A program made the translations under genes and the position numbers. The notes under the pieces are model-generated. The model was given only the letters and a program-made list of their open reading frames with translations, was not told the DNA's origin and did no database searches. From Apis mellifera (lineage: Eukaryota; Arthropoda; Insecta; Hymenoptera; Apidae): a DNA stretch of 64,000 nt. Positions within the stretch are counted from its first letter, which is position 1. Every line of letters begins with the position of its first letter. The stretch covers positions 6,147,501 through 6,211,500 of the forward strand of contig NC_037652.1 of NCBI RefSeq assembly GCF_003254395.2, given 5' to 3'. Positions 1 through 13,800 of the stretch are shown piece by piece.

Positions 1-1539
1 CGGCTGTAATCGAAAGTTTCCTTCAGGGGTGGGGAAGGGGTGAAAAATTATATTCCATTAAACCGGAACTCTGAATCTTGGTTTTAACGATATACCATTG
101 ACTGAACAACCTCGAACTCGATCTCGAGACATCTGTGTGCCGTGCACGCTTGATGAACAGCGATAAAATGGGACGAGGTTGAAGCGGGGCGATGGCGTTA
201 ATCCTTTCGACAGGCGTTCAAGTACAAAGAGCTACGATCCTTTCGTCGTTAAGTTAACCATCGTACGTACGTGGAATTTCTCGTACGAGGATCGATCGAA
301 AGCTTTTCAAAAATTTACGTACGCGCGATGATTGCGAGAGTTGCACGAAAGAGAAGAGTAGAGCGGAGAAGAGGCAGATGCGAGCTTAATCTATCATCCG
401 TGTGCCGTATCGGTGGACGTGAAAACACACACCTTTCCACAGACCAGACAAACGACGTTCCTCCCCGCTTCATTTCCGCCGCGTTACGCGGGACATTTGT
501 TGGGAACGTCTCGATATTGATCAACGTTTCTTTTTTTTTTTTCTCTTCTCCGGAACATCATCTCGAAAGTTTGGAAAATTAATGTAAGAAAAAAGAAATA
601 GACGTGAAGATGGTAGAATTTTAATTATTACGAAAAATCATCACTTTTCAAACATTATTATATTTATCATAATCTCGCGAAAGAAAGATCCATCCTCGAA
701 ATACGAAAGATAATCCTAAAAGGTACGAATGTTTTAAAAATCCATTGAAAAGAAAGATATTCGACTTTTGGTGAGACGCTCAAAAGCTTTCGAAATCCTA
801 TCTGTTGTGACGATAAAACAACCGCGTGATGAGAAACGTCTTCCCGAGTTTTCGCGCACGAGTTCTTCGCTGAACGTGCCTCGCGTTTCGAGCACACGTT
901 TTTATATTTTATTACGATATCCATCCTCCTCCTTATTTCGACGAATTTTCATCCGCGATGATAAAATAAATGATGAACAACGACGAGACTTTGAGATACT
1001 TTCCAAAGATCTCGAACGAACGCTTCTCGATCCTTCATATATACCTTTCCCTCCTCCTTCTTTTCCCCTTGAAATAAAGATAGAAACTCGAAACGGATGT
1101 TCCGTGAACGTATATGGAGGGTCGTGTTCATTGGCCGTAAATTCATCGCCTCGAGTAAATTTGACCATTTCGTCGGGCGCAGGGGTTCGCGTTAACGATC
1201 CCTATAACCGTTTTTTCTCATCCTCGATCCGCACCCATAGAAAAAAAAAAAAAAAAGAAGAAACATCATCAACCTTCACGTTTGATCTATATTTAAATTA
1301 ACATCATTTGTTAATTAAAATCATTGATCCCGTAGAAAAAAATTATTATTAAGAAAATAAATTCAAATAAATTCATTACGCGTTTGTTTAGAACCAAGGG
1401 ATTCCATTTATTCGATTATCGAAAAAGTTTTTATCAAAAGTAATCGTGTCGCAAAAATCTTAATCTTCGCACCCCTATTTTTTTAAAAAAAGATATATAT
1501 TTTACGCATGTAAGAAATCTTGTTCTCGTTTTTTCGCAG
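1..1539 (+). other. Upstream intron sequence of the spondin-like gene
   Basis: The first visible exon begins in phase 1, so an upstream exon must exist. I looked for the missing part of the spondin domain (a Trp/Pro-rich segment ending in W-S-K-x-x-G) and did not find it here, so the preceding exon probably lies outside the window. The open frames in this stretch have low-complexity or unlikely composition. Confidence 0.6.
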
Positions 1540-1853
1540 GTCGAACGCACAACTCCGCCTACACTTTGTACAGACTGGGGGAGAGATTGTCGAGCGGGGT
1601 GAGGTTGTACGTGGAGACCGGGAGGACGGACGGGATGGACGCGGACGGTGACTCGCCGAGCACCCTCCACTCGTTCACCGGGCCCCCCGTGCCCCAGGGG
1701 GAGGGGACAAGCGTGGCGCGGGCCTTCCTCGATGGCAATCACACCCTGATAAGCGTGATGGCACGCATCAACCCCAGCCCAGATTGGTTCGTCGGCCTCG
1801 ACTCCTTCCAACTGTGCGTGGAGGGTAACTGGGTCGATACCGTGACCGTCGAG
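1540..1853 (+). CDS. Spondin-like gene, exon encoding the middle of the Spondin_N domain
   Basis: The exon follows an acceptor ending tttttcgcag and stops at a GTAATT donor. Its first two bases complete a split codon, followed by RTHNSAY, then 104 codons ending VDTVTVE in phase 0. RTHNSAYTLYRLGERLSSGV and SPDWFVGLDSFQLCVEGNWV match the conserved core of spondin domains, where the FVG-D segment is part of the beta-sandwich core. A potential N-glycosylation site, NHT, lies in DGNHT. The exon is strikingly GC-rich compared with the surrounding intron. Confidence 0.92.
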
Positions 1854-4800
1854 GTAATTACCCCCGTCGAAAGGGGAGGGGAGTGATCATTGATTTCGAT
1901 ATCAGAAATCCTGAAATCGCATCATCATCATCCTCGTCGAATCGCTTCGACAATTTCAATTTCGTGACCGCCAACGCTCGAAATTAGGCCGAGCCATATT
2001 CGGGAAATTAGATCGAATCGATCTGAGGGGAGGGTGAATTTTCCATTCGTTTCGCGAAAGCGGGCGTATGGAGCGTGTATAGCGAACAAAAGGCTCTATA
2101 GAAAAAGGAAACCTTTTTTCTTTTTTTTTTTTTTCGCTATTTGGATACACGAGGCTGTATTAGCGATCCTTGGCGCTCGTTGAAGCGAAGTTTGATCTGG
2201 AAAAAGGGTTTGAAGAGAGGAAAAAAATTGCGTCGAAAGAGAGAAATGTATGTATGTGTATATATATAGTATATATAGGTCGTGTGTTCGTTGAGATGGA
2301 AAAAAAGCGCGTGGTTTCTATGCCATCTCATTAAAAATCCGGCTATTGAAAGAGTCGGGGTGGATCCATCGTTCGTCTCTTTTCTCAGCTGGATCCGCTG
2401 GACGGTGGAACCGATAACGGGTTCACATTCACCGCTGCCAACTGGCCGACCCAACCCCAAGGAATCGCCTACAGGATCACGTCGCGGTATCCGGCGCATC
2501 CCGCGGGAAGCTTCTATTATCCCAATCTACCTCGCCTCCCGCCCATAGCCACCCTCACCTTCACCAAGGTAAGTTCCACCTTTTTTCTTTTTCTCTTTTT
2601 TTTTTTTTCTTATATTCGACGGATTTCTTTCACGATTTCCATCGATTTGTTTCGTCGTCAACATTTTCGCATGTTGAGTTTTGGATTATTAGATGACTGG
2701 TGGAATTAATTGATGGATCTTTTCCTTCTCGGGATATTCAATTTTATTTAAAATAGAATGTTTATTTGATGTATTAAAACGGTAATTGACAATTGTCCTC
2801 TTAAGTTTTAGAATTGATTAATGTCGAAATTTTTATTCCATTTTAAAACTTCTGATATTGAAACTGGAGAGATCCGGTTATAATGAAAAAGACAGGTTAA
2901 AATATAGAATCCATAATATACAATCAATACCTTTATATCGATAATTTTAAGCATCTCGGTATTTTCCACCGATAAATATTGTATATCCAATATTTTTTAT
3001 CAATTCCACCAACAACCCTCACAAAAATACCATCCATATCCATTAAATTATCATTCAATTAAACATTCGTATCCATTAATTAAAATTATCATCCATTTTT
3101 GCCAACTCTCCAATTAAACATTCACAAAAACAACATTCATATCCATTAATTAAAATTATCATCCATTCCTGCTAATTCCACCGACTCTCCAATTAAACAT
3201 TCATATCCATTAATTAAAATTATTATCCATTTTTGCCGAAACTCTCTCCAATTCTCCAAACACATTCACAAAAATAAATAATCCGTATTAATCAAATCTA
3301 TTATCCATTTTCCACAATTCCATTATTGATTCCTCTCTTAATTATTTCACAAAAAAAAAAAGAAAAAATAATATCAAAGAATTCCAAGTGTAAATAAAAC
3401 ACACCCAATAAAACCGAAACCGACGATCCTCCTCGCGTTCGCCAATTTCACCGCGAGAGCTCCGCTTTAATATTCCAGGGGAGGCATTAAACGGCGAAAA
3501 CAAACGCGCGAGCAAGTATGGCCACTTTGTTAGGCTAATATCGTCGCATTACGGAAGGAGGGGAAGAGGGAGGGAGGACACCAACTTAATTGGCATAAAT
3601 GATAACGGGGGCTCCCTGGACCGAACGTACCCCGAACGTATCGCGGCTGATCCCTCCCCCTCCCCGGCCACGACCGCTCTATTTATGCCGCGAGCTCTTA
3701 GGATATTAATATTCAAAACGTAATATACGCGCGTACTCCTTCGAACTGGGTCATCGGGAGGACTAAACCGCGCGAACATTAGGGAAAATTTCCAATTATA
3801 TCCGTGCGTTGCGTGCGCGTCTCTTTGAACATTCGTTTTCGAAGGAAAACGTTCGAAATGCGAGGATGCACGATCACGCCTTGTTTCTCCTTTGTGAGAT
3901 ATACGTTGATATTTCTTATTTATCTTTGTACGTTTGTTTCATCCGCTCGTTCAAACTTCAAAGAGAAAAAGAAAAAGGTTATTTAGATAGAAATTAGAAA
4001 TTCTGATCTGTCAAAGGAAGAAAAAAAGAAAAAAAAGAGAGAGAAACGAAGTAACTCGAAAGTTAAGTTTCGAAAGTTGTTGAGTGGTTGTAATAAGACA
4101 ATACTAATTTTTTCTTTTTTTTTTAGAGTATTAAAAAGATTAAATTAAAAAGTTGAAATGGATCCTTAAAGTTGTGAAAGTACCGTTGTAATTATTATAA
4201 CAGACACGAGTATCGTGATTATATATGCAAATTCTTTTCCCTCTAAAAAGTTGAAAGTGGATCCTTAAAGTTTCAACATTCTTTTTTTCCCTTTCTTTCT
4301 TTTTTTTTATATTAATTACACCGAAACTTTAAAAACGCGGTGAAATTTCAATGCTCCTCGTTATAAAAATATTCCTATGTGTAGAGAATCTTATTCGAAA
4401 AGAACACGAGGTGGTTTTCTTGGAAGAAGAAATTTTCCAATCCGGAAACGAATTACTATGAAAAAAAAAGAAAAAGAAAGAAAAGAAGCTCGTCTCGAAT
4501 AACTCTCCTCTCGCATCTTTCGCTGTATCCACTCGCGCAAAAATATCAGGGATACATCTCGAACGAGATCGGTTTCCCTCTTTCTCGATTCTCCGAGTAA
4601 TTTAGAATTTCACCGTCTCCCGCCGATCTTCAATCAATCCACGCGAACGATCCACGGATTTTATATACAAATTCGCTCGAATAAACGATCCAACTCTCGT
4701 CGCGCGTTTCCCTCCATCCTTGCGTCCGAGGACACAAACATTATCGATTCGAGTAATATAGTCGCGATACAGGGTTGAACACATTACATCTCTCCCTTCT

Positions 4801-7800
4801 CCTCCTCCCTCCGTGTTCCAATTTTAAGTTTAATGGAGTACCTAAGATGCTCGACCGTAATGGAACCGTTTCACCGGTCGTTCCATTTTTTTTTCTTTCT
4901 TTCTTTTTTCCTCTTCTCTTTTTATTTTTTTTTATTCCCCCTTTCTTTTTTCCTTTTCCCTTCCGAACGCGCGACACGAGTACGCGTTAACCGTAATGGC
5001 GGCCGCGAATTGCAGGGAGAAAGAGCGGTGAATTAACGTTCCACGGTTCGACGAGCCCGCGCGGAACTCGATAAACGAAATGATTCTCTTTCCCGCTCTT
5101 TCACCCTCCCATCCTGTCTGTCTATCTTTCCGGTGGAGACTCGGTGGAAAAGCTTAATCAGCTGTAAATTACAGTCTGTTCCACGGTTGACACGGTTGGC
5201 CCACAAACATGGTGACACATCGGTGTGAAAAAGTGTCCGGTCGATTTTTGTGAAAAATGATACGAGCGGTCCGTGACGTTAGCTGAATTTACGGTGCTTG
5301 GTTTTAACCACGTACGTATGAAAAAAAAAAAAAGGAAGGGAAAGAAAGGGGAGAGAGGAAATGTAGACTGGAATAGATCGTATTAGCTAGGTGGATGAGT
5401 TATATGCTCTGTGGAGAATTTGATTTATCGCTGAATACCGAGGCGTGTTTTCTAATGAATATCAACGTGTGTAACGTGTGTGTGGGCCAATAGACCCGGC
5501 CTACCATTAGTTTCCAATAGTAGAAATGATTCCATAAATTAATACTTTTACTTATCATCAGTCGAGTTTCGATTCTAATAACAAATACAATCATTTCATT
5601 AATCCGTACCGTGATAACAATTCAAACGTATCGAAATATATAAATAATACGATACGCGTGAAATTTGTCCATAATATTTGTGTTTAAGTAGTATAGAATA
5701 GTTTGTATCGCGTGTCGAGACACTCAGTCGCCGTTTCGATATCCGACACAATACCTTCCCTCTGAAAATTCTTTTCTTTTCTAAACGCTTTTATCCTTCC
5801 CTCGGGGAGAAATATTCTCGAATCGTTCTCGAAGGAACGAAGGAAAGTACATTGGAGGATAGTTGCAACAGCTGACGACAGCATCGTCAGGAGGAGGAAA
5901 CAAGCGGGGTCGGATTACGTAAACGCGGCTGGAATGGGAATGGAAAAATGACGGGAGGGGGGAGAGGGATAACGGAAGAGGGTCTATAGGATTAGCGTGG
6001 AAAGTTTGATAATTATACGGTAAGCGGGTCAGGCTGCGAAGGAAGAGGAATCGCTCGAACGACAGGGCGGGAGAAGAGAGAGTGGAGGAGGAGGAGTGTG
6101 GTGGCGGGAGCGACTTGTCGCTGGACGAGGGGAGAGGGGTCCAGCAGAGGGGCCAAAAAGTAAGTTGGAGGAAAAGCAGGGCGAGCAAGACATAATTAGC
6201 AAGTTTAAACACGAGTCGCTGTCTCTCGAATCTCGTTACCGCCGCTGTCTTCGTTAGAGCTTGGTTGGTCGAGTAATCGGCTCCTGTTTTGAGACGAGGA
6301 CGCGAAGAAACTTGTTCCCTTTTCGAATTGGAACGAATTGGAACGAAGGAGATCGAAATTCGAACAAATATTTTTACCCGATTCGGTAGATGTAAATTTT
6401 TGGCGAAAAGAATGTATTAATAATTATCCATTGAATCATATTATAATTGTGCTATATCGTCTTATATAGAGTGTCCCAAAATTAACGCACATACGTACCC
6501 CTTCAAAATTTTTTATCACCTTTCTGCATAATTGTGGCTGAATTTCGTCGATACAGCGTTTAATTTCCTCTTGTAATGCACGTGTGATTGTGGGATTGTT
6601 GACATAGACCTTTGACTTCAAATAACTCCATAAGAAGAAATCTAATGGGGTTAAATCACACGATCTAGGAGGCCAATTCTGATCACCGAAACGAGAGAGT
6701 ACACGATTAAGAAAAGTCTCGTGCGGTAATTGAATCGTTTCATTGGCTGTATGACATGTGGCATCGTCTTGTTGAAACCACATATCGGCTACATCAATAT
6801 CATTCAATTTCAACAGAAAGAACTGTGTTATCGTGTCACGATATCGAGCACCATTAACAATTGCTGCTTGACCAGCCTCATTCTTAAAAAAGTATAGTCC
6901 GATGATGTCTCCTGCTCAAAATCCGCGCCAAACAGTGACACGTTGTGGATGCATTTGTTTTTCACTAATCACACGTGGCTTCTCCGAACCCCAAACACGA
7001 TAATTTTGACGATTAACAAAGCCATCGAGGTGAAAATGTGCTTCATCGTTTAGGATTATTTTGCTGGAAAAACCAGCATCCACTTTTTCATGATTAATAA
7101 TCCATTCCACGTTGTTGTATCGTATAACGCTCCATTTTTATTAACTCTCAGCTGTCAAACTGTTCTTTTTTCAGAGTTGCCAACAACTTGATGCAAAAAT
7201 GGCGGCAAATTCAAATCTTGCGTTAATTTTGCGACACTCTTTATATATTTTACGTACTCTGCCACGTGTCGTGCGCATTAACCATATTTGATAACGATTG
7301 CCTCCTCGCTCCGCGGCTCTTTATTGGCGAGGAATACGTGATCGAAGCTCCTCGAGGGTACAATTCGCGCCCTTGTCTACCTTTATTATATCCATCGTCG
7401 AGGGAATTGTTGAGAAATTGGCGTGGAAAATAAGATTCTCCGCGCGGAGTGGGCGTAGTCCCGATATTTTCACGCGGGGCACACGCTTTCACCGGCATTC
7501 GAAATCTAATATACGTGCTTATTTACGTATCCAACGCCGTTCCAAGGAGGAGGAAATTATAATGAGCCCTTTCACGCCCTTCGAAAATGGGGGTGGGGGA
7601 ATCAATTCTCGAGAGTTTTTTGTGCCTCGAATGCCTTCGCGTGTACCGATATCACGCGCACGCGTTCAAAAATAGTTTGGAAACAACTATTTCTGCACGA
7701 GAAACTCGAATGAACGTATTCGTGAAAGTATTTGCTCGCAATTTCCGTCCTCGATCATTGGCAAGTGCTTTTTAGGCAGAAGAAAAAAAATTAATTCGTA

Positions 7801-10800
7801 GGATATCTTCATTCAGAGGCGATGAATAAAATATTTGTTATTACAAGCGATTGAAGTTTGCACGAAGCGAAAGACAAACAGAACGAGACGATTCTGTCTC
7901 GTTAAATTGAGATTAACATATAATTTATTCGATTATTTCGTAAGATTTTTGCACATCAACTTTTACTTTTAGAATCGATCCTACGAATCGAGTATTAATA
8001 CTCGGCAAACTTAAATCGAAATAAATAAAAACTTTGGATATTTTCGCCTAAAGTTCCTTCCCTTCAAACTTTGGAATAGCGCTGTATACGTGTGTGCTGC
8101 ACGCGCTTCCCGAAATCGAATCTCCATGGGTTTCGAGGAACACTTTGCCGGAACAAAAGGGGTCTTTGGGTGTATCAGGGATGAAAGTATTTTTTATTTT
8201 CCGCTCCGTGCATCCTTTTGCACGGAACGAAAGTTGGAGATGATGCTCTCGCGATGCTCCAGGGACTTCTCCAGCCGGACTTTAGCAGCCTTTAGCTTAG
8301 GAGGATCGTGCCGCGAGCGACGGAGGATGTTTTTTTGGTAAAATGCCAAGGCTGAGAGATGAGTCGCACATGAGATGTCGAAGGATGTTGCGGCGTGGAC
8401 GGATGTGGATTGATGCGAGTCGAGAGAAAGATCGATCGATCCAACCGAGTTATCTTGGTGGAACAGACTCGGAATAAACAGGTCCCGGCGATAAACAAGC
8501 AGATCGAGCAGATTCGAGGGGTGGACGGCCTCTCGCATTCGTCTTGGAAACAATGTCGCTTATCTTGACACCGTCGCGTTGACACGGGGAGGGTTGGATT
8601 GGTCATAGGGGTCGCAAACGATCATCCCAATTGCCTCCAGGCTTAATCTGAATAATCCACCCTCGTATATATTTCCTCTATCCCACCGTGCGATCAGAGA
8701 GGGATATTCGTAAGCTTCGACTTGTAAAACTTTTCTAGTTGTCGTTCGCGAGCGATTAGAATAGGTAAACCTACTTGCATATTTTCCTCCTTCTCTTCTT
8801 TCAAGATTTTGAAATCAAAATCGAAATTATTGATTATATTTATAATAGATAAAGTCTTGTGTTGTATTCTCCAATTTAACTTCATTTAAATTCGACTAAT
8901 CTAAAATTCGAAATATGAGAAACAGGTGGCGCAACGTTGATCGTGACCATCTCCATAATAAATAAATATCTTGTGCTCTCGTTCATTTCAAGTGAATTCA
9001 ACGACTTTAAAGTAATAATTCGAAATATGAGAGACAGATGGCGCAACGTTGATCGTAACCATAATAAATAAAAAAGTCTTGTATTCTCATGACTTCGATA
9101 ATATTAAGATTCGAAATATGAGAGGCAGATGGCGCAACGTTGATCGTGGCCACGATAAATAAGAGAGTATTGTATTCTCGACCAATTCGACTAAATAATA
9201 ATTCTAAATAATAATATAATAATAAATAATAATTCTCTCGAAATAATAATTCTAAGAAATACGAGAGGCAGATGGCGCAACGTTGATCCGATCACAATTG
9301 TCCTGGCCAAGGAGTTGGCTCGCGAGATACCTCGTTAACGTGGTGGTAAGCTGTGAGTTACTATCGTGGGTCGTAGATAAAGGGAAGAGGAGGATTGGCA
9401 AAGCGGCACACCTACCGGATTATCCCAACTTGGGTGAAAGCAATAGGGCTCGGTTAACATGGACGCATACACGGGCATATTTCGCGCATACTTTACGTAA
9501 TTACCAACTATTCGATTATCTCTGTCCCCTTCTATAATTTATCCTCTCTCTCAGCCCGAGAAAACTGGCGAGACGAGGTCAGGTTGCGAATTAATTCCAA
9601 TCGATCGTCAATACTTCTCGTTGATCATGAACGGAGAAATTGTCTGTCTTCGTAGTTTTGACACTTTTGACCACGATCGTGCAGATTAATCTTTACTCAA
9701 ATTGATTCATCGTGGGCAAGTTTACAACAATAATTAATTTCGTAGGAATTAATAGACTCTTACCCCATCGATCATCCATTTCGATAGAAATTCCACTCTC
9801 TCGACTCGAACATTCTACTCGAAATTAAATGCACTTCGATAATAAAAAAAAAAAAGTGTTAATTTCACGAACGACTACCATAATTCCCAAGCGAGAATAA
9901 TTTATCTCGATCGAGAGCAACACGGTTCATCTTTCAAGGTAAGGATCGATCGAGGGGAAAATATAGATGGAGGTAGAAGGGAAAAAATTGGTGGAAAGAG
10001 GAAGAGAGAGAGTCAGTCGCCTCGCGAGACGGGATGAAATCTCAATTCCAAGGGAGGCGGTGCTCGAAGATGGAGCACGCAAGAAGCCGAAAGAGGGTTG
10101 CAGTGACAGAGGAGCGCGAACTCGCTTCCGTTCGCCGCCACTATTTCAAACTCCGGCGGAAAACGTAAGAATTTATAACTGGTGACACGTTATGGGCTTC
10201 CCTCCCTCCGCCACCGAGCGAAGGCCAAAGATTTATTTCTCGCGGCCGCTTTTTCACGGGCCTCCCGAAAAAGCTTTCTCGACCAGTGGTGGAAAGCTCT
10301 GGCGGTGCTTTGGTAGTAGTAGCGGCGCGACTTTCTTTGGCCGCCAGGTGGTGAGAACCGGGAAATGCATTTCACGGCGTAGACAAACGCGAAATATCCG
10401 CGAGAATATTTCTTTCTTCTATTTTCGAAGAACGAAACTTCGAAAAGGTTAGGTGGAAAGTTAATAATTTATATTGCCGAGATATATTATGTTGCGATAA
10501 ATAAGGAAGTTAACTTCGATGATAGAAATACATACGTTGTTATATTAAATGAACAGGATTTTTTTCCTCTCCTTCTTGAAGAAAAAATAATAACGTAAGG
10601 AATAGAATATTTTGATGATATAGGATACGTAAGATGATCGTATTATACCGTGAATAGAAATCGTAAGGAAAGGAATAATGTAAGAGAGAATGTGCTCGTT
10701 AAGTATTAACTGAATATAGTATAATAATTGGTCGAATTAATTAATTGAAATTTTCTTCTTGAAAAGATAATAAGAAAAAGAAAGGATTCGTAAGACTAAA

Positions 10801-13800
10801 AAAAAGACAATTTGCATAACGTTGAAATTCAAGTACGCGTGGATTAAACGAAGATTTTAAAGATGAAAGACGAAAATTGAAAGGGATGATACAAGTAGAA
10901 TGGCAGAGACAAAGGGATGATTAATTAAGGACGATAAATATTTCAGGAGTGCGCGCGCAAACGTTTTCGAAACGGATCAAAGGATCGTTCGTTTTAGAAA
11001 TTTGAGAGTCGCCTCGCTTTTACGACGCTTTCCCTCCCCTTAAATAAAATCTAGGGGGGGAGGAGGCGAAAGAGTTGGCGGTTTTATTACGCGAGAGTAA
11101 TCTCGAGTGTCGTAATTTGACTTATTATATCTCGTGTCGTCCCTTCTCGTTTCGACCTAACGACTTCCCCCTTCAGAACATCCTTCCTTTTTTTTTTTTA
11201 TTCCTCGTTTAAATGAAATTTCGACCGCTGAAATATTTATGGAAACTCGGGACAGGACTTTGAAAAATTATTATCGTTAAAATTTCGCTTTTTATTAATC
11301 AAGATGAAAATGAATTCTTTTCTTCTAACGTAACTGAGAGTTGCTTGAACCGTGGATCAATTTCACGTGATATAATTCATCTTTATTTTTTCATGCATTC
11401 GAAGAGAGCGATTACGAAGGGAAAATTTGGAAAGTAAAATTTAATTCTCGGATCGAGGAGATTGGAATACATGAATCCGTAGCTTTTTATCGTTCAAATG
11501 CAGCCGCATTGCTCGCGACGACGGAACAAACCGTTAAAACTCTGCCTCGTTTCATAAACACCATTCTATTCCCCGTTGTTTTCCTTTTTTCGCGATATCG
11601 ATTAATCCGATCATTCGCGTATAACCCGAAAATACAACAAACGAAATGCCTGATCCGTTTATTTTTTCAACCGCCAGCAACACGCAAATTGTCTTTTTTT
11701 CCCCTCGTTTCATTAATCCTCAAGCTTGGAATCTCTCTTTCTCTCTATTTTTCTATTTTTCTAAATACCGCTTAAAAATTAACTTTTTGCTCACTTCTCC
11801 TTTTCTAATCCTTCAAAATTCGAAATCTCTTATATAATATCATCCTTGACAGGCGAACTGGAGGATTAAAAACTGCTCAAAAATTAATCAACGAGCAAAC
11901 TGTAAATACGATCGAGGCGGAAGCGAAGAGGCGATATCCTAATATCGATGAATCTAATATCTCGGATCGAGTTTTTAAAAAATCCGACTCGATCCAGGAT
12001 AATCCCCGGCACGAAAATTTCTGCGGTGGCAAAAATTTTTCCCCTACGATCCGTCATCCCTCCCTCCCCTTTTCGCCCTATATACATCGGTTCTCCTAGT
12101 ACGCGTTTAATTTCATTTGTCAGTTGATCGAGATCGACGTCCCCGATTCACGTCAGCTCGACGAATACCCCTTTAGAAATTAACAAGGTCTCGTCGTAAC
12201 CGCTCTCGTATCGTAATTATAATGAGGCCGAAGAGCACTCCATCCCGAACCAATCACGAATATCATCCGAGCCTGAACTCTGAAATAATAATAGCCTCGT
12301 TATGTATCGCGCGATCGATTTTTCTTGCCGTTGTTGTTCATTCGATCGTGGATGAACGAGTGTAAATTTTTTTTTTACACTTTTCTCACTCTTAATATCA
12401 TTAAAATTGTGACAAATATAGAAATATTATTACAATAGCGACGAGTTTCACAAATTGATCAATTTCATTGAAATTATATCCAAATATTCTATCAGTTAAA
12501 ATGGAATATTATGGAAACATTTAGAATACATGATCCCTTTGTCTGAATGAATCATATATAAGATAAAAATTTTACAAATTTACTGATCGATCTCTCTCTT
12601 CCTCCTCCTTCCCAAAAAAAGAAATAAGATAATACCAAAATTCAAGCAGTTAATCAACCATCGATCGTCGATCCACGACTAGTTTCGCCTCTCTCCCCCC
12701 CCCTTCCTCGACAAAATTTAGCCATTTTTCCCTCCCCGCTCGATGTCACGGCTTATCCATTGACCGTATCATCGCTCCTCCTCTCCCCCTCCCTCTCCCC
12801 TGCGTTGGTTTGCCACGCTTGTCCGATTATCGACGGATTAACTAGCGGTGGGCTATGGTGATGCAAGCGACGCGGTTGGCCACCTGGTATACCCCCGCTC
12901 GTATAAAACCAACCTCCACGCAATATCCTCTCATTATAGTAAAATGGTGACAATTGTAATAAAATAAGCAAATCCGGCCAACATGGATGCAATCGTTCGT
13001 TGATTCGTTTTATTCTTCTTCTTCGAGGTTTATTTCAAAGGAAGGAAGGAAGGAAGGAGACTCTTCGAAATATTTTTCGAGGAGGAAGAGGAGGAAGAGG
13101 AGGAGGAGAGGGATCGTTGAAAATTTCATCGGGCAATCCGGAACGTTGATTAAATCATTCGATCGACTTTCCATCGCGCTCTCCCTCTCTGTTCTTCTTC
13201 CAGGGGAGAAAGCGTTCGATTTTTGTCGGATGGAAAAAGTCTGGGTTGCAAGAAAGAGGGAGGAGGAGGGTGGGATCGAAGGGTGATGCGGAATCGAGTT
13301 ACGCCCTTATGAACGAGGAGGTATCGATATCAATAACGATGTATAATCGAATTTCCATCGGCTCCGTCCCTTTTTCTAGAGTTTTGCAACGGGGTTGCAA
13401 CAAGGTTGAATCAAAGATAAAGATTTGTTTTTATTCTTCTCATTTTCTCTTCAAACGTACGAATTATGAAATTGTAAGAATTCGACTCGACTTGGTTAAT
13501 ATTCGTGAAATATTTCTCGCGTATATCATCGATCGTTCCTCCCTCGCGTCGATAATTTATATACCATAAGAGATGGAACGAAGATCCAGTGTACTCTTGC
13601 AACCCAGCCTTCGATCAATCTTCCTCGAGAAAAACCTTTCCAACCGAATATTTCCAAAATTCTCGTAGCACTATTTGGTAACCGCTTCCGGATTCGTTTC
13701 TCAATCGCGTCCGACGATCCATCACGAACGATCGCATCGATAATTTACCACAAAGTTTCGCACGCTTCTCCATTCAAACATTCCTCTTGCGTTAGCATTC

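Larger units (their letters stand above)
6468..7240 (-). mobile_element. Internally deleted mariner-type DNA transposon
   Basis: A 773-bp element with matching terminal inverted repeats: the left end reads agagtgtcccaaaattaacg, and the right end, reverse-complemented, reads agagtgtcgcaaaattaacg. Flanks are TA-rich, as expected for TA target duplications. On the minus strand an initiator-like ATG (7135-7133, start MERYTIQQR) is followed within about 25 bp by a frame break into the transposase catalytic core, so the DNA-binding N-terminal region is deleted. It cannot be autonomous. Confidence 0.9.

Noticed and set aside
768..1301. A 177-codon open frame on the plus strand upstream of the first spondin exon
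   Set aside because: No conserved domain, a lysine run from poly-A at its end, and no match to the missing part of the spondin domain; the density of CpG-rich codons makes such frames common here.
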